NCBI RefSeq assembly: GCF_963169125.1
Contig: NC_084801.1
Span: 113,735,061-113,799,060 of the forward strand
Direction: 5' to 3'
Length of the DNA: 64,000 nt
Source: Humulus lupulus
Lineage: Eukaryota > Streptophyta > Magnoliopsida > Rosales > Cannabaceae
Both the position numbers and the translations under genes were made by a program. Below, piece by piece: positions 55,620 through 64,000 of the stretch (position 1 is the stretch's first letter; each line of letters opens with the position of its first letter). Under the pieces are notes generated by a model, which searched no databases, had not been told where the DNA came from, and saw only the letters and a program-made list of their open reading frames with translations.

Positions 55620-56318
55620 TTAGTGTTTTACATGTTGGCATACATCAATAAGTGGTTGACGCCCATAATAAGCGTCCAACAAGATAACTTGAAGGTTATC
55701 ATTGTGAATGACCTCGACCTTGGCTAGATTTTGAATTGATGAGCTCCAATGTTCAAATTGACTTTCTTTGGAAAAATAAGCATGATGGATGCCAAGGAAT
55801 GATGCTAATGGAGGTGGAGATGGTGGTGGCCAATAAGGATCGTCATATGTGTACTCTTCCATTACCATTAGCTCACTATATTGTGGATCGAGTACTTGTT
55901 GCATGAAGGGTGATGGTGGATTTAGCCTTTGTTCACTACTTTGCTCGAACAATTCATCCACATCTTGGGTAGAGATACCATTCGACATTACTATTTTCTC
56001 TCCTTTTTCTTCATCGCTTTTGATTGAAGATGGCTCCATTTGATATTCAAATTCTTCCATTGGTATTTCCATCTCCTTACCACTCCCCAAATTGACCTCC
56101 TCACTTTGTGCTTTCCCCCTTGAATTTTCCAAATTCCTCAAGGATGAAGCTTGGCTTTGAATTAAGGCATCATTTTTAGCCATATACTCCATCATCAATA
56201 CCTCCAATGAACTTGATTGAGCCATTTGGTGAGGTTTCTCTTCTATAATTACTTCTTGAAAATTACCCCAATTTTCCTCATTTGGTCCTTGAGTGCAAGT
56301 GTTAAAAGTTGGCTTCAT
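55620..56318 (-). CDS. GAG-1 gag-like ORF, uninterrupted 232 codons
   Basis: The frame holds SSLEVLMMEYMAKNDALIQS and QASSLRNLEN, a signature of the C-terminal part of plant Ty3/gypsy Gag just before the zinc knuckle. It then diverges into an acidic segment (MEIPMEEFEYQMEPSSIKSD), a proline patch (DPYWPPPSPPPLASFLGIH) and YYGRQPLIDVCQHVKH, stop. No zinc knuckle or protease follows. The unusual second half suggests a rearranged or newly formed protein. The function is not known. The start used is the first ATG; the ancestral protein continues upstream at 56724-56407 in another frame. Confidence 0.6.
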   Translation of the reverse strand: MKPTFNTCTQGPNEENWGNFQEVIIEEKPHQMAQSSSLEVLMMEYMAKNDALIQSQASSLRNLENSRGKAQSEEVNLGSGKEMEIPMEEFEYQMEPSSIKSDEEKGEKIVMSNGISTQDVDELFEQSSEQRLNPPSPFMQQVLDPQYSELMVMEEYTYDDPYWPPPSPPPLASFLGIHHAYFSKESQFEHWSSSIQNLAKVEVIHNDNLQVILLDAYYGRQPLIDVCQHVKH

Positions 56319-56406
56319 ATTGTTATAATTACTCTCCTACCCTTAGTTGGTCATTGAAAAATTCCAATACCACCATTCATTGTATTTCGTCGTGTCTTCA
56401 AAACAT

Positions 56407-56724
56407 CTAATAGGCTTCATCCACGGATACATGGTAGAAATTGGTGGTACCATCTCCTCTTTGTACCCAATATCTTGCTTCGACATTCAACCCATTGACG
56501 AAGACCTCAAATTGACACTCTTTGGACAAACCATGGTATGAGAACCTCATTAGCAAAGATTTGTATCTCCACCATGCCTTGTATAAAGGCTCTAAGTCGT
56601 GTTGAACAAAATTCATGAGGACTTTCATATGAGACATCTCAAGTTCCTCACAAGACAAACAACAAACACAAAAAAAAAAAAAGTAAAAGGAAAAAGAATG
56701 AAAAAAATAAAAAATAAAAACCAA
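56407..56724 (-). pseudogene. GAG-1 gag capsid-like fragment
   Basis: DLEPLYKAWWRYKSLLMRFS, YHGLSKECQFEVFVNGLN and VSVDEAY follow the pattern of the plant retrotransposon Gag capsid domain (LYxAWERFKxLLxxCPHHG ... FYxGL ... ADEAY), which supports the gag origin of this element. The leading hydrophobic stretch is poly-pyrimidine leader read as Phe and probably not coding. Confidence 0.6.
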
Positions 56725-56764
56725 ATTAGAATCAAACTGATTTTATTGATATTAATAAAAACAA

Positions 56765-56782
56765 TCCCCAACAATGGCGCCA
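56765..56782 (-). promoter_or_regulatory. GAG-1 primer-binding site (tRNA-Asp type)
   Basis: The minus strand reads TGGCGCCATTGTTGGGGA, nine bases inside the LTR edge. It resembles the Athila PBS at 10720-10737. Confidence 0.7.
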
Positions 56783-56791
56783 AAAAAATAT

Positions 56792-56973
56792 TGTGAAAAT
56801 TAAGTACGCAGGTACACGCAATTGTAACAAGTAATAAAATAGTAAGTAGAGTATCGTCCCACGAGGACTGTTACTAATTACCAAGAATCAATCTTTATTT
56901 CTAATTGATTTGAAGAATAATGCATAGAGAATTTACTAAACTAAAAGAAACAAGAAATTAATCACAATAATAA
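56792..56973 (-). repeat. GAG-1 5' LTR, inner end
   Basis: TGTGAAAATTAAGTACGC at the inner edge, then AGAGTATCGTCCCACGAGGAC, a motif common at the end of Athila-type LTRs. Cut at 56973 by S6. The rest lies beyond the window. Confidence 0.6.
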
Positions 56974-57292
56974 TGTAACATCCTCCTAATCCAGGACTGT
57001 TACACTGTATACTTTAAATAATGTCAGACTTGCTAATAAATTCATTTGGTTACAAATGTGTAACTAAGGTTAATGTCAAGGGTTAGGGTTAAAAATTTTG
57101 GTCAAATGAAACATTGACTTTCATTTAAAATTTTAGTACATACATGGGATCCCAAAATGTTACAAACAGATGTTTAAAAGAGTATATACAAATCAAAAGA
57201 TATAACCAACCGGCCTATGCGGCAAAATAAAGAATACAACCCTAGTTGCTCTGAAATATCCTCGAACGTGGTAGACGAGCAGCCGCAGATGT
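56974..57292 (-). mobile_element. S6: start of a Del/Tekay-type LTR, cut by Del-2
   Basis: It begins TGTAACATCCTCCTAATCC and parallels the first about 320 bp of the Del-1 LTR up to GAGCAGCCGCAGATGT. There Del-2 starts. GATGT (57288-57292) is the likely Del-2 target duplication, since in Del-1 the sequence continues GATGTACACC. Confidence 0.75.
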
Positions 57293-59446
57293 TGTAACGC
57301 CCCACTATCTTAGAGCCGTTACCATGTAATTTATAAATGCGCCATTAGCTCACTAATCGAGTGTTTTAGGTTGAAAAGTGTGATTAAATTGAAATAAACA
57401 CTCATTGGAAAACATTAATTATAATGTTTTGGACATTCATTTAAATTTGTAAAAGATATACATTTGGGATCCCAAAATACTGTTTCAAAAATGTATTACA
57501 ATTCAAAAGTTAATAATACAGTCGACCTAAGCGACAAAATCATCCGTCTATAGTAAATTCCTCAAACAACCCCGGCCGTGGCAGCCAGGTAGGCCAAACC
57601 TGTACACGCCGCTCCACACTCTCCAACTCATGGTTGATCGACCTTTCCCTTGCCCTTACCTGCACCATAGAGCACCCGTGAGCCAAAGCCCATCAAGAAA
57701 ACTGAATGCATAATATATCATAATTTAATCCAATAATATACAATTTAAAGATACAACAGATTAAACATATAGCGGCCTAAGCCGACCCAGATGCTTTACT
57801 AGGCACTAGGTTCACAGTCTTCATAGAGAGGGTGAATACACAACCTTAGACAGTCTCACCCTAACGACTCGCATTCCGCGTGGTTAACACCAATCCCGGC
57901 CTTAACTGTTCCTGGCCTTGGCCGTTTCATTCACAATCATGCACAACATAGCTGAACAATTCATAAACACTCATATAAACATTAAACACAGATAATCGGG
58001 TCATGCCTTGCTCTATGGGTACCGACAGTTTTCTTACCTGTGTCCCAAGCTGATAGATTAACGCGATCTTGAGTATTATCCCCTAAACCCGAGACTTGGC
58101 GTGAAAACCTAGTCAAAACGCCATAATAAATAGACATCCATCAATCCCTAACCAATTAAGAACTTCATACTAAAATACTAGCCTTTGGGACTTCAAATTC
58201 TACTAAACCAGGTAGTAGAATCCTTATCGAGCCTTAAGATTTGGGTTTCCGAGCTTAAAACCCAACATAGGCCATTTCCCCTAATTTGAGCCGCGACCCG
58301 GCCTCTAGGGCTGCGACTCGCTACAAGTTAGAGAGCATGACTCTCTCATCTGGGGAACACGGGCCGCGATGCGCCTTGCCTGTGCCTGGGAAAAATCAGA
58401 CGCTTCCCATGCCTCTTCGCACACATGGGTCGCAGCGCCTAAAGAACAGGATCGCAACACGAGCCTCTAAATTAGAAATCCATGCATTTTTCACTACGTT
58501 TTCCTCTGCCAGACTTACAAATTCATACCCTAAAAAACATCTAAACCTAGAATTAAGTCTAGAATTCTCATCCACACAACCTAAGTATCAGAACAATCCC
58601 AGGAATTATTCCATAAGCAAATCAAAACTCAAAACCAATTTAGAGTTCAACTCTCATGCAACCTTTTGGATCATAAAAGAACCCCTACCTCACTAAGAAT
58701 TCAACTGAGATAATCCCCAAGCACTTCAAACCTCCAGTTCTTAAATTCCTTAGCAAACTCCTTAGAATTCGCAAAGCTTCCAAGCTTAGAGAGGGAGAAA
58801 GAGAGTACCAAGTAGAGAGAAAGAGGGAGAGCTAAGGTTGTTCTATTTTGTCTTCTACATTTCTGGTGGGTTCTATTGTTCCTTGCGCAAAGCAAGTTTA
58901 TCCATAGCTTTCAAAATATCTGAAATGCCCTTAAGTCTATCCTTAATCCTTTAATGCCACCAAGGGCAATCCCATCATTCATCACATCCCGCTAATTCCT
59001 CGAGTGTTCCTATAATTCCCCATTTAACCCCCGACATACTTAAACAATCACTAAATCACTACCCGTTATCCAGTAATCTCGAACATATACTATGTCCCCA
59101 AAATACCCCTAGGCTCCCCCCAAGCCGGGTACTCGACCCCGTTCTGATTATTTCGCTACTTCGCTCCCTAGGACCATATCGGATCAAACATCACAAATAT
59201 ATCACCACAATCTTGTGGTATCAAGCACAACATACATATAATTTGCATTTATGCCATCAACGGGTCAAAGTTACAATTATGCTCATACTAACAAAAATGG
59301 GCCCACATGCATTTTTAATTATCCTAAACATGCATTTCTAATCACATAATCATATAATCTGCATATTAACATAATTAAATCAATTATTACCCTCCCGACA
59401 CACTAATCTAAGAACTAAGCCTTCTTAGCAAATTTGGGACGTTACA
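57293..59446 (-). repeat. Del-2 3' LTR
   Basis: TGTAACGCCCCAC to GGGACGTTACA, 2154 bp. It carries TTACCTGCACCATAGAGCACC (57657), GTTTTCTTACCTG (58030) and a GCGACCCGGCC...GGGCTGCGACTCGC cassette (58290-58465). The open frames inside, including 58286-58696, are not genes. Next to its inner end the sense strand reads AAGGATGGGATAGT (59447-59461), the PPT. Confidence 0.88.
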
Positions 59447-59503
59447 ACTATCCCATCCTTACACAAATTTCATCCTCAAAATTTACTTGAATAACTCGGG
59501 ATA

Positions 59504-60961
59504 TCAATCCTGCATATCAGTCTCAAGTTCCCAAGTTGCCTCTTCCACTTTGTTGTTCCTCCACAACACTTTCACTAAGCCAATGGTCCTGGTATGCAAG
59601 ACTTTATCTTTTCGGTCTAAAATCTTAAATGACTTCTCCTCATAAGGAAAATCTTGTTCCAGCTCCAGGTTCTCATAACTCAGCACATGCGTAGGATCTG
59701 ATACGTACTTCTGGGGCATGGATACATGAAATATGTTCTGAACCCCTGATAAATCTTGAGGCATAGCCAATCTGTAGGCTACTTCTTTAACCCCTTCCAG
59801 CATCTTAAATGGGCCAACAAACATAGGACTCACCTTTCCTCTCACTCCAAATCGTTTCACCCTTCTCAAGGGAGAAACTCTACGAAACACTTGATCACAG
59901 ACTTCAAATTCTACACTCATGCATCTCAAGTCTGAGTAACTCTTCTATTGACTCTGGGAGGCGAGCATCTGAGCTCTAATCTTTTCAATCGCCTCATTGG
60001 CCCTCTGAACAACCTCAGGACCTAAGTATTTTCTCTCATCTGTCTCATCCCAATGAATGGGCGATCTGCACTTCCTCCCATATAGAATTTCATAGGGAGC
60101 CACTCTAATAGTCGCTTGATAGCTGTTATTATACGAAAACTCAATCAAAGGGAGATACTTACTCCAAGATCCCCCAAAATTCAGCACACAGGCTCGAAGC
60201 ATGTCCTCCAGTATCTGAATTGTCCTCTCAGACCGTCCATCCGTCTAAGGATGATAAGCAGTACTAAACCACAACTATGTGCCCATAGCCTTCTATAGGC
60301 TCTCCCAAAACATAGAGGAGAAGGTGGGGTCCCTGTCGGATACTATCGACCTCGGAGCTCCATGAAGTCGCACAATTCCCTTCACATACTGCTCCACCAT
60401 ATGAGTTGTTTTAACAGGAAAGAAGTGAGCTGATTTGGTGTACCTGTCCACAATCACCCACACAGAATCATACTATCCCACTGTCTTCGATAAAACAACG
60501 ACGAAGTTGATGGTGATATACTTCCACTTCCACTCAGGAATCCCTAGAGGCTGCAACAACCTTGCTGGTCTTTGATGCTCAGCCTTCACCTGCTGACAGG
60601 TTAAACACTTGGCCAAATAATCCACTACATCCCTCTTCATCCCTTGCCACCAATACAAATTTCTCAAGTCTTGGTACATCTTCACCACACTTGGATGTAA
60701 AAAGTAGGGAGTAGGATGAAAGTCATCTAAAATCTCTCGCCTGATACTGGAATCAGTCAAAACGCAAATCCGACCCTTATACCTCAGTAAAATCATCTCT
60801 GAAATGGAATAGTCCTTAGCCACTCTGGCCAAGACATCCTCCCAGTGTTTCCTCATCCGAGGATCCTCCTTCAGCACTTCCTTGATCCTCTCAAGGAGGG
60901 TAAACTGAAGAGTGATATTGGCTAGTTGATCAACTACAAATTCAATTCCTGCTCTGGTCAT
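59504..60961 (-). pseudogene. Del-2 integrase and chromodomain
   Basis: From 60961: zinc region with LAKCLTCQQVKAEHQ intact, then ITINFVVVLS where MDF is usual (first catalytic Asp to Asn), [12 protein letters not shown] (second Asp kept), AYHP-TDG region with stops, [31 protein letters not shown], and VSPLRRVKRFGVRGKVSPMF. The C-terminal chromodomain (ILDRKDKVLHTRTIGLVKVL, EEATWELE) is intact with its Trp. Several in-frame stops at about 60030-60480. Expected to bind modified histone tails if made. Confidence 0.86.
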
Positions 60962-61313
60962 CTTTTCAGGTAACCTCTATGATATCTACCTCGAACTAAA
61001 TAAATTCCCTGGGCCTTTCCGACTCAATGCGTCGGCCACCACATTAGCATTCCCAGGGTGGTATAAAATGTCGCAGTCGTAGTCCTTCACCAATTCCAGC
61101 CAACACCTTTGGCACATATTCAGATCCTTCTAAGTAAAGAAATACTTTAAATTTTATGGTTGGTGTATATTTCACACTTCTCTCCATACAGATAATGACT
61201 CCAAACCTTCAGTTCAAATACCACCGCTGCCAATTCCAGATCGTGAGTGGGATACCTCTGCTCATACTCTTTCAGCTGTCTTGACGCGTAGGCTATCACC
61301 TTTCTAGCTTGCA

Positions 61314-62527
61314 TCAATACACACACCCCAAACCCTGCCTCAAAGCATCGCAGTAGACTACAAACTTCTCATTTTCTAATGGCAAACTCAATATGGGGAC
61401 ACTGATCAGTCGCCGCTTCAATTCTTTGAAACTATTCTCACATCTATCTATCCAGACATACATGATCTTCTTACGCGTTAGCTTGGTCAACGGTGTGGCT
61501 ATTCTGGAGAATCCCTTAAGGAATCGCTGATAGTACCCTGCTAAACCTAAGAAACTTCTAACCTCTGGTACACTGCTCGGCCTGGGCCAATCTTTCATTA
61601 CCTTAGTCTGCCTTGGGTCCACCATAATCCCCTCCTTACTCACAATGTTGCCTAGAAATGTTACTTGGGGTAACCAAAACTCATATTTGATGAACTTATC
61701 ATATAGCATATGCTCTCTCAATCGCTGTTGTACCAAATGAAGATGCTACAAGTGCTCGGTCTCCAACTTGGAGTACACCAGTATATCATCGATGAATATG
61801 ATCACAAACTTATCCAAATAATCCCTGAAGACCCTTTTCATCATGTCCATAAAGGATGCTAGGGAATTGGTTAATCTAAAGGACATGACCAGGAATTCAT
61901 AATGTCCATACCTCGTACGGAATGTGGTCTTTGGTATGCCCTCCTCTATAACTGGTGGTAATTGGACCGAAGGTCAATCTTGGAGAATACTGTCTTTCCC
62001 TGTAGCTGGTCAAACAAGTCATTGATCTTGAGGAGTGTGTACTTGTTCTTAATGGTCAACTTATTCAGTTCTCTATAGTCAAAGCACATCCTTAAGGATC
62101 CATCCTTCTTCATAACGAACAACATTGGAGCACCCCATGGAAAAAAACTAGGTCTGATGAATCCTAAATCCAGTAACTTCTGCAACTGAATCTTCAGTTC
62201 CTTCAACTTTGCTGGAGCTATTCTATAAGGTTTCCTAGATACTGGCTCTGCCCCTGGCACCAACTCTATGATGAACTCAATCTCTCTCCGTGGTGGTAAC
62301 CCTGGCAGGTCTGCTGGGAATACATAAGGAAACTCACATACTAACCTGGTCTCATCCAGTCCAACTGAAACAATCCTAGAGGTATTCACTATGTTTGATA
62401 GGAATCTTATGCAACCTTCTTGCATTAGGTCTCTAGCCTTTAGTGTAGAGATCATAGGTACTCGCGGCCCACTCACTTTCCCCACAAATACAAAGGGAAA
62501 CTCCCCTTCCAATTGAAAGGTCACCAT
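61314..62527 (-). pseudogene. Del-2 reverse transcriptase and RNase H
   Basis: 62527-61946 holds [32 protein letters not shown] and [14 protein letters not shown] frame change at about 61945 moves the rest, including [13 protein letters not shown] (intact FIDD) and [20 protein letters not shown], to another frame ending in RNase [18 protein letters not shown] stop lies at about 61747. The RT active site is intact, unlike that of Del-1. Confidence 0.86.
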
Positions 62528-62563
62528 TCTTCATTTGCAGTCTATCATTTCCCCATACTTTGA

Positions 62564-62878
62564 TCACCAATCCATCCCCAGTATCATATCAAAGTCATCC
62601 ATCACTAGCTCAATCAGATCCACAAATAACTCCCTACTATCTATCTCTATTGGTAATGATCTAACCAATATCATAGAGACTACCAGCTCCTCAGTTGGCA
62701 ACAAAGTCCTAAATCCCCTAGCATACATATCACAAGGTCTACACAAACGATCTATCAATTTAGCAGATACAAATGAATGAGTAGCTCCTGAATCAATCAA
62801 TGTAGTAAATGAAGAACCAACACTAGAATTCTGACCTGTCACGATCGAGGGACTAGCCTCAGCCTCATTCAGGATCAA
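62564..62878 (-). pseudogene. Del-2 protease, active site intact
   Basis: SSFTTLIDSGATHSFVSAKL keeps the DSG active site, followed by IDRLCRPCDMYARGFRTLLP and VDLIELVMDDFDMILGMDW (flap and C-terminal parts). The segment is open for 104 codons. It cuts Gag-Pol in functional relatives. It is counted as part of the broken polyprotein. Confidence 0.85.
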
Positions 62879-63956
62879 GGTGAATACTCTGGTTGGAATG
62901 AGATTGTTGTTCTTCTTCGGTTCTTCTTTTCTATCTTGTGGGCAGTCCTTCCTCAGGTGATTGGTGCTTTCACAAGTGAAACATGCTGTGACTTTACTCT
63001 CTCCCTGATGTCATCACCTGCACTGAGGACACTCTGGGAAGCTTCTCCAATTCTCTCCCCTCGCTCTGATGGCCATTGAAAACACCCTATGCCCTCCTAT
63101 TTGAACCAGGAGAAACAAAATAATCTGGGGCATTTCTCTTTTACTCACTGGGCCACTACCCCGGCTAGAACCAGTGAAAGAAGGCATCATCCTCTGAGCA
63201 TCGCGCCTTGCGGCGCCTTTATGCCATATTTGGTCTTCATCCCTCTCAGCTGTAAGGGCCTTCTCCATTACCTGAGAATAGGTGGTAGTCCTCGGATCAA
63301 ATGTTACCCTGACATCACGGGCTATTATAACGTTCAATCCTCACATAAACCAATTCCTCTGTGCCATATCAGTAGGCACAAAGTCCGACGCGAACTTCGC
63401 CAACCAGTCAAAATTTAGTGCGTATTCTGTAACAGTCATCTGAATCTGAGTCAGATTAACAAACTCACCACCTTTGCAGCTTGGACTGCAACACTGTAGT
63501 ATTTCTAGTTGAAGACATCTCTAAATTCCTCCCAGGTAATAACTGTCACATTCCTCCTCTAGGACACGACTTCCCACCAGATGCTGACGTCCTCTTTCAA
63601 CATATAGCTGGCGTAGGCCACCCTCTCGTTCCCCTCCACTGCTCTGCCCACGGTGGGTCTGGACCACCCTCAAAGGTGGGAGGGTGCTTCTTCCTGAATC
63701 TCTCGTACAAGGGCTCCCACCTATTTTCTATCATAGGCTGGGCTGGCACTAGTGCCATAGCCTATGGAATATGCAACCCAATACCCCTAGGAGGGGCCTG
63801 TTGCCTCAATTCTTAGAGCTCATCTTCCGTCCGCTAAAGCCTTGCTTCCATTTCGGCAAACAACTGTTGCCAATTATGTGAGGCAGATGGAGGGTCCTGA
63901 CCCTAGTTGTCATCTTTGGCCACATTACTGTGGAGTCTAATCGATCATTGTGGCAT
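62879..63956 (-). pseudogene. Del-2 gag
   Basis: ATG at 63954-63956 (MPQ) is followed at once by TGA where CGA (Arg) is expected from the Del-1 start MHPRRSIR. Downstream the capsid-like region is visible in pieces (RARDVRVTFDPRTTTYSQVM, EKALTAERDEDQIWHKGAA). The zinc knuckle ACFTCESTNHLRKDC (about 62945-62990) is intact. Stops precede and follow it. Confidence 0.8.
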
Positions 63957-64000
63957 AGCTTCAATATGCCTGCAATCAATGACACTGCACATCAGGCATG

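Larger units (their letters stand above)
49748..56973 (-). mobile_element. GAG-1: non-autonomous Athila-like retrotransposon, gag only
   Basis: It reads on the minus strand. The 5' LTR starts at 56792, with a tRNA-Asp type PBS (56765-56782) and a gag-like region (56724-55620), but no protease, RT or integrase in the remaining roughly 1.6 kb before it meets Del-1 at 49747. The 3' LTR is not in the window. Solo LTR S4 interrupts it. Long AT-rich non-coding DNA (54602-55619 and 49753-50288) resembles the 3' region of Athila. It fits a LARD/TR-GAG class derivative. Confidence 0.65.
57293..64000 (-). mobile_element. Del-2: second Del/Tekay chromovirus, right end outside window
   Basis: A minus-strand element with a complete 3' LTR (57293-59446), PPT, integrase with chromodomain, RNase H, RT, protease and gag to its start codon at 63956. 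It belongs to the same lineage as Del-1 but has clearly different LTRs. Most coding parts share one frame, interrupted by stops and a two-part frame change around RT/RNase H, so it is better preserved than Del-1. Confidence 0.88.

Noticed and set aside
58286..58696. 136-codon plus-strand open frame
   Set aside because: Lies wholly within the Del-2 3' LTR over the palindromic cassette; not conserved in the other LTRs.

Overview
This is intergenic DNA of a large plant genome. It consists of Ty3/gypsy LTR retrotransposons of plant-only lineages, nested several layers deep, plus one CACTA DNA transposon carrying intron-containing fragments of plant genes. I see no intact host gene, rRNA, tRNA or CRISPR array. 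The protein fragments look eudicot, perhaps Rosales, but the species cannot be fixed from sequence alone.

Layout. (1) Tat-1 (1-32245, minus) is a Tat-lineage element that starts left of the window. From left to right it shows its antisense extra ORF, the integrase tail, integrase, second RNase H, RNase H, RT, protease, gag and 5' LTR. It is split twice. An Athila element (2239-12077, TSD GGCAG) sits in its integrase, and a solo LTR, S1 (17228-30273, TSD CCTGC), sits in its gag. S1 is split by a CACTA transposon (18830-29391, TSD ATC) that holds exons resembling enoyl-CoA hydratase 2, exportin-1, a PDR-type ABC transporter, an LRR-malectin receptor kinase and the helicase RTEL1. The last RTEL1 intron present holds another solo LTR, S2 (25663-28057). 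(2) Tat-1 itself sits in the 3' LTR of Del-1 (32246-49747, minus), a Del/Tekay chromovirus. The 5' LTR of Del-1 is split by Tat-2 (40924-49186, plus). Tat-2 has lost everything between its 5' LTR and integrase and keeps an antisense ORF with introns, itself interrupted by LTR-like S3. (3) GAG-1 (49748-56973, minus) is a non-autonomous element with a gag-like ORF and no pol. It is interrupted by solo LTR S4 (50294-54596), which is interrupted by solo LTR S5 (52317-54249). (4) A truncated LTR, S6 (56974-57292), is followed by Del-2 (57293 to the window end, minus), a second Del/Tekay chromovirus.

Relative order of insertion follows from nesting: Del-1 before Tat-1 and Tat-2; Tat-1 before Athila and S1; S1 before CACTA; CACTA before S2; GAG-1 before S4; S4 before S5. 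All autonomous elements are dead through stops, frameshifts, deletions and lost catalytic residues. A few long open stretches remain: Athila gag, the Tat-2 integrase core and the GAG-1 ORF.

The parts most worth a second look are the multi-gene CACTA, the intron-bearing antisense ORFs of the Tat elements, a helically phased GTCAG array in the Athila LTR promoter, and position-conserved but sequence-divergent palindromic cassettes inside the Del/Tekay LTRs.
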